A stretch of 64,000 nt of DNA, taken from contig NZ_VFMK01000001.1 of assembly GCF_006715025.1 (NCBI RefSeq), positions 2,356,001 to 2,420,000 of the forward strand. Reading direction: 5' to 3'. Position 1 is the first letter of the stretch, and each line of letters opens with the position of its first letter. Of the stretch, positions 43,631-51,873 are shown piece after piece. The notes under the pieces are model-generated. The model did not search any database and was not told the origin of the DNA. It was given only the letters and a program-made list of their open reading frames with translations. Source of the stretch: Serratia fonticola (lineage in GTDB: Bacteria; Pseudomonadota; Gammaproteobacteria; Enterobacterales; Enterobacteriaceae). Made by a program: the position numbers and the translations under genes.

Positions 43631-44962
43631 ATGAATACGTTAGACGTTAAAAAATTAGTGGCGAAATTTCCTTTGGTACAGCAACTGATCGATTTGGAAG
43701 CGGTGACATGGTTTAACCCCAATACACAGACGCTGGAAGACGCATTGCCTTACGTCGGATTGACCCAACAGGACGTGGAACAGGCAGAGGCTCGCCTGAA
43801 GCGTTTTGCTCCTTATCTGTGCCTGGCTTTCCCGGAAACGCAAAAAACCAACGGCATTATTGAGTCTGAGGTGGTGGCCATTCCCGCCATGCAGCGTGCG
43901 CTGGAGCTGCGTTATCAGCAGGTCATCGGCGGTAACCTGTGGTTGAAAAAAGACAGCCACCTGCCGATCTCGGGCTCGATCAAGGCGCGCGGTGGGATCT
44001 ATGAAGTCCTGACTCATGCAGAAAAGCTGGCGATCGAAGCGGGCATGCTGTCTGTGGAGGACGATTACAGCATTCTGTTTAGCGATAAATTCCGTCAGTT
44101 CTTCAGCCAGTTCCGTATTGCGGTAGGCTCAACTGGCAACCTCGGCATGTCGATTGGCATCATGAGTGCCAAACTGGGGTTCAGCGTGAGCGTACATATG
44201 TCGGCTGATGCACGCGAATGGAAAAAACGTAAACTGCGCGAGCATGGCGTCAACGTGGTGGAATACCAGCAGGATTACGGTGTCGCCGTGGCTCAAGGGC
44301 GTAAGCAGGCCGAATCGGATCCACACTGCTTCTTTATTGATGATGAAAACTCACAAACCCTTTTCCTGGGCTATGCGGTGGCAGGAGCGCGCCTGAAACA
44401 GCAGTTTGCCCAAATGAATATCCTGGTCGATCGGGAGCATCCGTTATTTGTCTATCTGCCTTGTGGCGTCGGCGGGGGGCCTGGCGGTGTGGCATTTGGC
44501 CTGAAACTGGCCTTTGGCGACGATGTTCACTGTATTTTTGCCGAACCGACACATTCGCCTTGCATGCTATTGGGCATCCATACCGGGTTACACGACCAGA
44601 TCGCGGTACAGGATCTCGGTATTGATAACCTGACGGCGGCGGATGGTCTGGCGGTTGGCCGGGCATCCGGGTTTGTCGGGCGAGCCATGGAGCGCCTGCT
44701 GGATGGTTTTTATACCCTGAGCGATCAGGAAATGTATGACCTGCTTGGCTTATTGGCCCAAAAAGAAAATATTCAACTGGAGCCTTCCGCATTGGCTGGC
44801 ATGGCTGGACCGGCGCGGGTAGGTGCACATCCAGATTACCTTGCCAGCCACCATATCGATGCACAACGGCTTGGCAATGCGACGCATCTTGTCTGGGCAA
44901 CCGGCGGAGGGATGGTACCTGCTGAAGAGATGGCCAAGTATCTCGCTGCGGCAAGAAGCTGA
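43631..44962 (+). CDS. dsdA: D-serine ammonia-lyase
   Basis: A 443-residue PLP enzyme converting D-serine to pyruvate and ammonia. Lys118 in SGSIKARGG is the cofactor lysine, at the same position as in E. coli DsdA. The glycine-rich phosphate-binding loop is PCGVGGGPGGVAFGLKL, and AVGSTGNLGMSIGIMSA contacts the cofactor. The frame is open to 43610, but MNTLDVKK at 43631 is the family start. Second gene of dsdXA, followed by a large hairpin that includes its stop codon. Confidence 0.95.
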   Translation: MNTLDVKKLVAKFPLVQQLIDLEAVTWFNPNTQTLEDALPYVGLTQQDVEQAEARLKRFAPYLCLAFPETQKTNGIIESEVVAIPAMQRALELRYQQVIGGNLWLKKDSHLPISGSIKARGGIYEVLTHAEKLAIEAGMLSVEDDYSILFSDKFRQFFSQFRIAVGSTGNLGMSIGIMSAKLGFSVSVHMSADAREWKKRKLREHGVNVVEYQQDYGVAVAQGRKQAESDPHCFFIDDENSQTLFLGYAVAGARLKQQFAQMNILVDREHPLFVYLPCGVGGGPGGVAFGLKLAFGDDVHCIFAEPTHSPCMLLGIHTGLHDQIAVQDLGIDNLTAADGLAVGRASGFVGRAMERLLDGFYTLSDQEMYDLLGLLAQKENIQLEPSALAGMAGPARVGAHPDYLASHHIDAQRLGNATHLVWATGGGMVPAEEMAKYLAAARS

Positions 44963-45013
44963 CGTTTACCTGGCTGATAAAGGTTTTTATGCACTTTGTC
45001 AGCCAGGCGTCAG
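44959..45013 (+). terminator. two-tier hairpin over the dsdA stop
   Basis: CTGACG (44959-44964, containing the TGA stop) pairs with CGTCAG (45008-45013), and inside it CCTGGCTGA (44969-44977) pairs with TCAGCCAGG (44999-45007). No T run follows, but the composite stem is long. It separates dsdXA from the accessory cluster to the right. Confidence 0.5.
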
Positions 45014-45065
45014 GCGAAAATGCGGTTCCCGGCAATGAGCATCAGAAGATATTAAGCCAGTGATC

Positions 45066-45662
45066 TTAAGGGTGTGGTGGGAGCGCGGCCATTGCGGGCT
45101 TGATCAACTGTGTGAGTGCGGTACGTGAGGCTCCATCACGGGCTTGAAATGAGATAGTCTGCGTCAACCCCAGAAAATAAGAGGCAAGCACTTTCACATC
45201 GGTATTGGTGGGAAGATCGCCCTCTATCACGCCTCGTTCGAGTCTGGCGTGAATCATTGCCAAAGTACTACTACGTGCTTTTTTAAGGTATGTCCACACC
45301 TCATGGTTTTCAGGAAAATTATTCACAACACCCAGCACAATGAGGCATCCGCCAGATTCATTGGAGGTGGCGACATCAATAGTGCATTTGAGCATGGCTT
45401 TCAACCCCTCCCGAGCCGTCTTGGCGGCGTTAAGTGCTTTGGCTGATTTGGACCCTATAGTCTCAATATACAGATCAACGGCTTCACAGAATGCCGCTTT
45501 CTTGTTGCCGAAAGCGGCATAGAAACTGGGCGGGTTGATACCCATTGCTATAGTGAGGTCAACCAGTTGCGTACCTTCATAACCTTTGGACCAGAACACT
45601 TCCATAGCACGTTTAAGCGCAAGGTCTCGATCAAAACCAAGAGGTCTTCCTCTTAGCGCCAT
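45066..45662 (-). CDS. TetR/AcrR-family regulator of the accessory cluster
   Basis: A 198-residue regulator. The helix-turn-helix domain occupies about residues 8-55 (DRDLALKRAMEVFWSKGYEGTQLVDLTIAMGINPPSFYAAFGNKKAAFCEAV), and the C-terminal half is the variable ligand pocket. It is divergent from the chorismate-mutase gene with a 211-bp gap that holds a perfect palindrome (45741-45756), the usual layout for a TetR repressor that controls its neighbours. The ligand may be the cluster product or an intermediate, which is inference. I start at 45662 (MALRGRPLGF) rather than five codons upstream because GAGG stands at a suitable distance. Confidence 0.85.
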   Translation of the reverse strand: MALRGRPLGFDRDLALKRAMEVFWSKGYEGTQLVDLTIAMGINPPSFYAAFGNKKAAFCEAVDLYIETIGSKSAKALNAAKTAREGLKAMLKCTIDVATSNESGGCLIVLGVVNNFPENHEVWTYLKKARSSTLAMIHARLERGVIEGDLPTNTDVKVLASYFLGLTQTISFQARDGASRTALTQLIKPAMAALPPHP

Positions 45663-45740
45663 ACCCTTATACCTCACTTCATTTCTGTAGTGGCGCTAAC
45701 ATAATTCACTTGATTGATTTTGGCAAGGGTGTTAGCTTTC

Positions 45741-45770
45741 TGTAATTGAAATTACAAAATTGAATATAAT
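45741..45770 (+). promoter_or_regulatory. palindromic operator overlapping the cluster promoter
   Basis: TGTAATT-GA-AATTACA (45741-45756) is a perfect seven-base inverted repeat. TATAAT at 45765-45770 makes an ideal -10 box, with TGTAAT (45741-45746) 18 bases upstream as a possible -35 inside the palindrome. A protein bound here would block the promoter of the chorismate-mutase row. The TetR product is the likely ligand. Confidence 0.55.
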
Positions 45771-45873
45771 TTAACCTTGGCTTGTGTTGCCGTGGATTAT
45801 AAAAACAAAACCGTTAAGTCGCATTGCGATGGATGCGTACCGTACTGTGATGTCACAAAATGGAGCCATTGTC

Positions 45874-46281
45874 ATGCGCAAACAGATAAAAAGCAGGGAT
45901 GCACCTGTTTCCCGGTTTCGGGCAATCAGGGGAGCGGTGCAAATCCCGCTCGATAAGCCCGAGTTGATTGCTATAGGCACCTCGGCATTAATCACCCAAC
46001 TCATTAACCTCAATGATTTACAGCCATCCGACCTGATCAGTTTCCTCTTTACCGTCACTCCAGATCTGACCAGCGAACTTCCCCCGCTCGTTGCACAAGA
46101 GGCGGGCTGGGAGGAGGTCCCCATGCTGTGTGCTGCAGAGCTGCCGACCCGGATGATGATCCCCAGAGTGATTCGTTTGCTCGTTCATGTGAATTGGCGT
46201 AATTCGCATCGCGAGCCGCTGAATGTTTATCTGCCTGGTACGACAGCTGTACGGCCGAAGCAAATCGACCGGGTTATTTAG
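45874..46281 (+). CDS. AroH-class monofunctional chorismate mutase
   Basis: A 135-residue enzyme of the trimeric AroH class found in Bacillus subtilis, which rearranges chorismate to prephenate. The catalytic residues of that class can be lined up: Arg19 (AIRGA), Cys86 and Glu89 (VPMLCAAEL), Arg101 (VIRLLV) and Tyr119 (NVYLPG). Their spacing is within one residue of B. subtilis Arg7, Cys75, Glu78, Arg90 and Tyr108. Enterobacteria normally rely on the AroQ domains of PheA and TyrA, so this class is unusual here. The frame is open to a GTG at 45784, but GGAG lies eight bases before the ATG at 45874. First gene of the seven-gene row, 45 bases before the next. Confidence 0.85.
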   Translation: MRKQIKSRDAPVSRFRAIRGAVQIPLDKPELIAIGTSALITQLINLNDLQPSDLISFLFTVTPDLTSELPPLVAQEAGWEEVPMLCAAELPTRMMIPRVIRLLVHVNWRNSHREPLNVYLPGTTAVRPKQIDRVI

Positions 46282-46326
46282 GCAGCCCTCAGTATGGCCA
46301 CGACGCTTTCTCAAGGAGAAAAGCTG

Positions 46327-47823
46327 ATGGAGATTAATAATAAAAGTTCTCAACCGATAGATTTTGTGGCGCTACAACAGGTGCTGGATTTGGTTGAGCA
46401 ACTGATTGGCAAGGAGCATGTAACCTGTAATACATCAACTTTGTCATTGGCGTTAGAACCACAACGAAATGTCAGCCAATTCAGATCGCGTGTTATCTAT
46501 GCGGTTATCCGTCCCCATTGTGTGGAACAGGTTCAGGAAATTACTCGCCTATTTAACCGATTCAAGACACATGTCGGGCTGCACATTATCAGCTCAGGAC
46601 GAAACTGGGGGTTGGGGTCTGCGCAACCTGCAACCGATGGCGTTGTTGTGATGGCGCTTGGCTACCTGAAAGCACAACGCACTATCAACTGTGCGTCAGG
46701 ATGGGCGGTTATTGAACCAGGGGTGACTCAGCTTGAGCTTTCCCAGGCTCTGTTAGGTACCGAGCGGATGCTCAATGTGACTGCCTCATCAGGGCACACC
46801 AGCGTGATTGGCAATGCACTAGATCGGGGCGTTGGCTTACAGCGCCAACGGACTGATGATATTGCCGGTCTAGAGGTGATCCTGCCAAATGGTGAATTGA
46901 TCCGAGTGGGCTGGTGGCCCGATACCATAAAGAATACTGCGGTCAATCCTCAGGGACTCGGCCCGGCGTTACTCCCATTATTTATGCAATCGAATCTGGG
47001 GATTGTGACGGCGGCGGTAGTCAAATTGTTACCTCGACCAGAGGCGCAATGTGTATTGAGATTGAGTTTTCCTCAGGAAAACCTTCATCAGGCCATTGCC
47101 GTATTACGACGTTGGGTCGCACAGGGCCTTGTCTCTGGCGTACTTAAAATTTATGACGCTATTTCTACCGAATCATATGGTGGTGACCCTGGGCAGCATC
47201 TGGTGCTTATATGTGTATCGGGTACGGAGCGGCGTACGGAGGCGATCACGCAGGTCCTCCTTGAGGAAATAGCTGAAAGCCAACTATTCGCGAAAGTAAC
47301 CCGGTCAGATACCGCGGCGGCGGCGGCAAACGACTTTGTGCTACAGGTTGTTGAGCATGCCTATGCAGGCGACCCTTCTTATAATGAACTCATGTTGAAA
47401 TCTGCCGTCGGCCAAGACGCCGAACAGGTGGACTCTGCTGGCGGCGGTTGGTTGTTTTTCCTGCCTCTCATTCCATTCAATAGCGATGCCATTGTTAAGG
47501 CCTTTTCGCTGATCGATACCATCTACGAGAAAACCGGCATCCGCGCGGGCTCGACAGTTAATGCACTTTCCGCCGACCTCATCGACCTGGTAATTTCGTT
47601 ACGCTTCCAACCAAATCAAGCACAGATTAAGCAAGCTCATCAAGCGTTAGAGATGGCCTATCAGTTATTTACTGAGGCTGGGTTTTATCCCTATCGGTTG
47701 GATATCGACCATGGGCATTGGAAAAGCCGGTTAGAGCAGGATCATTCAACACATCAGCTGGTACTCAACATCAAGCAATTGCTTGACCCGAATTCGATTA
47801 TCGCATCGGGTCGTTACGCCTAA
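46327..47823 (+). CDS. FAD-linked oxidoreductase, vanillyl-alcohol-oxidase/4-cresol-dehydrogenase type
   Basis: A 498-residue flavoprotein with a PCMH-type FAD domain (about residues 40-235) and a VAO-type cap. Visible FAD-domain pieces are HIISSGRNWGLGSAQPATDGVVVMAL, AVIEPGVTQLELSQALL and the long loop RQRTDDIAGLEVILPNGELIRVGWWP. The C-terminus LDPNSIIASGRYA is typical of VAO relatives. These enzymes oxidise para-substituted phenols, alcohols or amines. The covalent flavin residue could not be assigned. AAGGAG lies eight bases before the ATG at 46327; the frame is open to 46294. With chorismate mutase upstream, an aromatic or prephenate-derived substrate is plausible but inferred. Confidence 0.8.
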   Translation: MEINNKSSQPIDFVALQQVLDLVEQLIGKEHVTCNTSTLSLALEPQRNVSQFRSRVIYAVIRPHCVEQVQEITRLFNRFKTHVGLHIISSGRNWGLGSAQPATDGVVVMALGYLKAQRTINCASGWAVIEPGVTQLELSQALLGTERMLNVTASSGHTSVIGNALDRGVGLQRQRTDDIAGLEVILPNGELIRVGWWPDTIKNTAVNPQGLGPALLPLFMQSNLGIVTAAVVKLLPRPEAQCVLRLSFPQENLHQAIAVLRRWVAQGLVSGVLKIYDAISTESYGGDPGQHLVLICVSGTERRTEAITQVLLEEIAESQLFAKVTRSDTAAAAANDFVLQVVEHAYAGDPSYNELMLKSAVGQDAEQVDSAGGGWLFFLPLIPFNSDAIVKAFSLIDTIYEKTGIRAGSTVNALSADLIDLVISLRFQPNQAQIKQAHQALEMAYQLFTEAGFYPYRLDIDHGHWKSRLEQDHSTHQLVLNIKQLLDPNSIIASGRYA

Positions 47824-47853
47824 TCGGCCTTGCACCTATCTGGAGCAAAATCT

Positions 47854-49050
47854 ATGAACGTTACCCATACAGGAACACAATCTGCCTCAAAAATACCCTC
47901 AACCGCTGATGATATTCTTGAGCGTGCTCGCCGGATTGTTCCTCTTTTGCGTGAGCATTCTGCGTCGATAGAAGAAAAACGTTGTTTGCCAAATGCCGTG
48001 GTGGATTTGCTGCGAGACTCAGGGGTATTTCGTGCTGCAATGCCAAAAAACTGGGGGGGACCAGAGCTAACTTCCGTTCAACAGACACAGCTGGTTGAAA
48101 TTCTCGCTACGGGTGATGTTTCTGCCGCCTGGTGCGCCATGATAGGCATGGATTCTGGTATTTATTCCGGGTTCTTTCCCGAAGAGATTGCTCGCCAAAT
48201 CTACCCGTCATTAGACATGGCGAATTCAGGCTGGATCCATCCTCATGGACGCGCAGACCGAGTCGCTGGTGGTTTCAATGTCAGCGGGCAATGGCGCTTT
48301 GCTAGCGGTGTGACACATTGTGATGTCTTGGTTGCGGGTTGTCTGGTCTATAAGGATGGCGTATTGGAACCCGATGCGCTGACGGGGGAGGCAAAACAAT
48401 GGCGCGTGATGGTTGCCACACCTGCTGATTTTCAAATTAATGATACCTGGTTTACCACTGGGCTCGCTGGTAGCGGTAGCCTGGATTACTCGGTGATGCA
48501 GCTGTTTGTGCCCGATGAACGTAGTTTCTCTTTCTCCAGGCCTTATAAACAAGGCCCTCTTCATAGTAGTCCTGATGCGATACTGCGAAAAATGTCAGGT
48601 GTTCCGCTTGGGATGGCTCGCGCCTGTCTGGATTATGTGCGCAGCCAGGTTGCTGAACGTATCGATAGAGAAACGGGTATCCCTTGGGTTAACGATGTTC
48701 GTGTGCAATCTGCGATTGCCCTGGCTGAAATGGAGCTGGCAGCCGCGCGCAGTAGCGTTTACAGCAGCCTGGATATGCAGTGGCAAAAGTTGGCAAACAG
48801 GGAGGATTTCTCTCTTGATGATCGAGTACTCACCGCATTAGCGCGTTACAACGCGTTTCGTACTGGCCGAAATATTGTTCAAACCCTGTATGACTTGATG
48901 GGCGGTTCTTCAATCTATAAACGTTCGCCTATGGATGGGTGGTTACGGGATTCGACCACCATGTGCCAGCATGCCGTTGCTCAGAACGCCATTCTGCAAT
49001 TGGCTGGCAAGGTGCTGGTTGGCGGGCAGTCCACCAGCCCGTTCTTCTGA
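47854..49050 (+). CDS. acyl-CoA-dehydrogenase-fold flavoprotein (group D monooxygenase-like)
   Basis: A 398-residue protein with the acyl-CoA dehydrogenase fold: N-terminal helical domain (ILERARRIVPLLREHSASIEEKRCLPNAVVDLLRDSGVFRAAMPKNWGG), middle beta domain (GFNVSGQWRFASGVTHCDVLVAG) and C-terminal helices. The ending MGGSSIYKRSPMDGWLRDSTTMCQHA resembles flavin-dependent monooxygenases such as HsaA and HpaB relatives and nitrososynthases, not fatty-acid dehydrogenases. The likely chemistry is oxygenation of an aromatic ring or an amine nitrogen, needing reduced flavin from elsewhere. No dedicated flavin reductase gene is visible. The ATG at 47854 has GGAG eight bases before it. Third gene of the row. 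Confidence 0.8.
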   Translation: MNVTHTGTQSASKIPSTADDILERARRIVPLLREHSASIEEKRCLPNAVVDLLRDSGVFRAAMPKNWGGPELTSVQQTQLVEILATGDVSAAWCAMIGMDSGIYSGFFPEEIARQIYPSLDMANSGWIHPHGRADRVAGGFNVSGQWRFASGVTHCDVLVAGCLVYKDGVLEPDALTGEAKQWRVMVATPADFQINDTWFTTGLAGSGSLDYSVMQLFVPDERSFSFSRPYKQGPLHSSPDAILRKMSGVPLGMARACLDYVRSQVAERIDRETGIPWVNDVRVQSAIALAEMELAAARSSVYSSLDMQWQKLANREDFSLDDRVLTALARYNAFRTGRNIVQTLYDLMGGSSIYKRSPMDGWLRDSTTMCQHAVAQNAILQLAGKVLVGGQSTSPFF

Positions 49051-49095
49051 GTTGGGGTCTGTAGGCCAGTTAAAGCTCGCTAGGGAGAGATGAAA

Positions 49096-50055
49096 ATGCC
49101 TAATCGACAGAAGGTTGTGTTGTTCTCTGAAGTAAATTCGAAGTTGGGTTCGCCTTTTCTTCGCGTCCTGTCTGCCCACCCGGCAATTGAGCTGGTGGCC
49201 GTTGTAACCTCTCCACATAACAGCCTTTGTGGCTATTTTGTTAATGATCCATTAAAAGTCGATATCGATGTTGAGGCCACTGCGCTGGGTATTCCCGTAT
49301 TGCGCCCTGAACAGGTGAGTATCCCTGCCGTTGTCGAGCAGTTGACTGAACTTGAACCTGATTATTTTATTGTGGCTAATTTTCAACAAATACTGAGTCG
49401 CGAGCTTCTGGCCATTCCTCGTATTGCGCCGATCAATTTTCATCCCAGCCCTTTACCTCGTTATGCGGGTCTTGCGCCTTTCTATTGGGTTGTGCGTAAC
49501 GGCGATCGTCACAGCGCAATAAGTGCTATCAGAATGGAAGAGGGGCTTGATACCGGACCGATCATCATGCAGCGGCAAATTGCGCTATCCGGCCTGGAAA
49601 CAGGTATCGGCTTGCGCAATGTTCAAGAGCAGCAAAATGTTCTGATGTTGCTGGATCTGATCCCTTTGCTGGCGACAGGTTCCTTTACTTACGTCCCACA
49701 GGATATGAGGAAGAGAACCTATTGTGGTCGCCCGCGCGAGCAGGATTATTTACTCGATTTCACGTTGGACGCCAAAACACTGTATTGCCATACACGGGCG
49801 GGATATCGCCATCCAGGTGCACATTTCTTCATGCCTGATGGCTCACGCGTCGTGGTGTTATCAATGGCGCTTTGTCCTGAGCAAATCGGGGACAAACTGG
49901 GCTCTCCTGGCAGTATTCGTCATACGACGACAGGAACATTTATTGCGGCATCAGATGAATGGCTGCAATTACTGACAATTGACATCAACGGTATAGAAAC
50001 TTGCGTGACGCCCAGCAATATTTCCGCCACGGCGGCATTTGCGATAGCAGGTTAA
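49096..50055 (+). CDS. formyltransferase (Fmt/ArnA-like), pathway-specific
   Basis: About 319 residues with an N-terminal formyl-transferase domain and a C-terminal OB-like domain (about 205-300), the layout of methionyl-tRNA formyltransferase and ArnA. The catalytic triad is intact: INFHPSPLPRYAG gives Asn114 and His116, and MEEGLDTGPI gives Asp152 (counted from MPNRQK). It uses 10-formyl-tetrahydrofolate. It is not the housekeeping Fmt, which lies beside def, so it probably formylates an amine made by the cluster. GGAG sits eight bases before the ATG at 49096 and only two before the ATG at 49090, hence the start chosen. Fourth gene of the row. Confidence 0.82.
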   Translation: MPNRQKVVLFSEVNSKLGSPFLRVLSAHPAIELVAVVTSPHNSLCGYFVNDPLKVDIDVEATALGIPVLRPEQVSIPAVVEQLTELEPDYFIVANFQQILSRELLAIPRIAPINFHPSPLPRYAGLAPFYWVVRNGDRHSAISAIRMEEGLDTGPIIMQRQIALSGLETGIGLRNVQEQQNVLMLLDLIPLLATGSFTYVPQDMRKRTYCGRPREQDYLLDFTLDAKTLYCHTRAGYRHPGAHFFMPDGSRVVVLSMALCPEQIGDKLGSPGSIRHTTTGTFIAASDEWLQLLTIDINGIETCVTPSNISATAAFAIAG

Positions 50056-50082
50056 CCCAACACAGAGCTCAAGAGGTAAGTG

Positions 50083-50640
50083 ATGAACACAACTGATATA
50101 AATGCCCCCGGTGTCAAATCGGCCTCTCCGATAAGGCAAACCTACTTGCCTGCGGGCAGCGGCCCTAAAGTATGGATGAGTGGCGACGAATACCAGATCC
50201 TCCTCGATGCTCAAAGCAGTGACAACACGATGACGTTGATCGATGCCCTCATTCCTCCGGGCAGTGGCCCTCCAATGCATCTGCACGACAACGTGGATGA
50301 ACTTTTTTTTGTGCAAGTCGGCGAGCTTGACATCATGGTCGATGATGTCACACATCAGGTTAAGGCCGGGGGACGCGTATTTGTCAAACGGGGAGTTCCG
50401 CATGCTTTTACCAATCGTTCCGATCAGGTCGCCCGTATGTTGATTTTCTATACCCCTGGCGGAATAGAAGCGTTCTTCCTGGCGGCGGGGCAAACAGCAA
50501 TCGAAGGTGTTACACCGCCTGAAGTAACGGAAGAAAGTCAGATCAGAGAAATCAATATTGCGTCTTATCACCATATCTCTCAGAAAAGAGCAAATGAGGA
50601 GGATGTTATCGTCCATGCGGCAGTGGGTAGGGGAACATAA
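50083..50640 (+). CDS. cupin-domain protein
   Basis: A 185-residue single-cupin protein. The first cupin motif MHLHDNVDELFFVQVGELDIMV supplies two His and a Glu, and the second, VKRGVPHAFTNRSD, a third His, giving the usual 3-His/1-Glu metal site. Such proteins can be dioxygenases, isomerases (BacB in bacilysin) or sensors; the sequence does not choose. GAGG lies six bases before the ATG at 50083. The stop TAA abuts the ATG of the exporter gene with no gap, so the two are coupled. Confidence 0.82.
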   Translation: MNTTDINAPGVKSASPIRQTYLPAGSGPKVWMSGDEYQILLDAQSSDNTMTLIDALIPPGSGPPMHLHDNVDELFFVQVGELDIMVDDVTHQVKAGGRVFVKRGVPHAFTNRSDQVARMLIFYTPGGIEAFFLAAGQTAIEGVTPPEVTEESQIREINIASYHHISQKRANEEDVIVHAAVGRGT

Positions 50641-51849
50641 ATGATTGATTTCGCTATCACCACAGAGACGAAGAAAGACGCACTACCTGTCGCGATTTAC
50701 CTGCTTTGTCTGGGCATATTTGCGATGGTGACCAGTGAATTCCAGGTCTCCGGAATGATCCCTGTCATGGCTGACGATCTGGGGGTCACGATATCGCAAG
50801 TAGGGTATCTCGTTTCTATTTATGCTTTTGCCATGGCTTTTGGCGGTCCACTGTTGGCTATCGGATTATTAAAAATTGCGCCCAAAACGGCGTTGCTCTT
50901 CCTTTATCTGATCTTTATCTGCGGCGAGGTCCTGGGGGCGTTAGCCCATTCCTATGAGGCATTGGTTGTCGCCAGGTTGATCACCGGCTCCGCATCCGGC
51001 GCTTTCTTCGGGGTTGCCTTGGCGATCTGTGTGCAGTTGGTAGCAGAATCACTACGAGGGTGGGCGGTATCCATTGTACTGGCGGGAATTATGGTGGGTA
51101 CGGTCTTGGGGCTTCCCATGGCGAACCTGATTGGGACCCATTTTGGTTGGCGTGAGAGTTTCTGGACCGTTAGCGTTCTGGCTGCAATAGTCGGTTTGAT
51201 CAGTGTGGTGGTGATCCCCTCGATTCCTAAGACTGATGCGCTAAGTTTGCGGGGAGAACTGGGGGCATTGAAAAACCCTAAGCTTTGGGCCGCCTTTGCA
51301 ACCAGCCTGTTGATCATTGGCGCTACTTTTGCCGCATTCACCTATTTCACGCCAATCTTAAAGGAGATCACCGGCTATGGAGATGCCGCAGTCGCGGGCT
51401 TATTGTTTGCCTATGGGCTGGCAACAGTGATCGGTAACCTGGTAGTGGGAAAACTGGCCGAGCGCCATACCATCTCAACGTTATCCGTTGGGTTGGGGGC
51501 GCTGGCAATATTCCTGGCCCTGTTTGGCTTATTTGCAGAGAGCAAATGGATAGCCGCCTTGGCGTTGCTGGGGATTGGCCTGTTTGGTGTCACGATGAAC
51601 CCCGCCATGGTTTCCCGTGTGATGCGGACAGCCAACGGCAGGCCGCTAATCAATACCATACACACCTCCGTGATCACACTGGGTATTGTTGCAGGTTCTT
51701 TCCTCGGCGGCCTGTGCATCAGTTTAGGCTTGAGTTTGCGCTCTCCGCTCTGGATTGGATTTTTGATGGCCATTGCCGGTCTGATGACCTTGCTCCCGGA
51801 TATTCGCGCGTTGCGTAAGGCCAGTGCCAAGCAGCAAAAAAACGCTTAA
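50641..51849 (+). CDS. MFS exporter (DHA1, AraJ/SotB-like)
   Basis: A 402-residue major facilitator with 12 membrane segments. The start of helix 1, CLGIFAMVTSEFQVSGMIPVMADDLGVTISQVGYLVSIYAFAMAFGGPLL, follows the DHA1 pattern of AraJ, SotB and chloramphenicol-type exporters. The AraJ-like stretch GTVLGLPMANLIGTHFGWRESF occurs in helices 5-6. Inside a biosynthetic row it most likely exports the product or gives self-resistance; both are inferences. Starts on the base after the cupin stop. Confidence 0.88.
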   Translation: MIDFAITTETKKDALPVAIYLLCLGIFAMVTSEFQVSGMIPVMADDLGVTISQVGYLVSIYAFAMAFGGPLLAIGLLKIAPKTALLFLYLIFICGEVLGALAHSYEALVVARLITGSASGAFFGVALAICVQLVAESLRGWAVSIVLAGIMVGTVLGLPMANLIGTHFGWRESFWTVSVLAAIVGLISVVVIPSIPKTDALSLRGELGALKNPKLWAAFATSLLIIGATFAAFTYFTPILKEITGYGDAAVAGLLFAYGLATVIGNLVVGKLAERHTISTLSVGLGALAIFLALFGLFAESKWIAALALLGIGLFGVTMNPAMVSRVMRTANGRPLINTIHTSVITLGIVAGSFLGGLCISLGLSLRSPLWIGFLMAIAGLMTLLPDIRALRKASAKQQKNA

Positions 51850-51873
51850 TTCCCTCATTATCAGGAGATTCAC

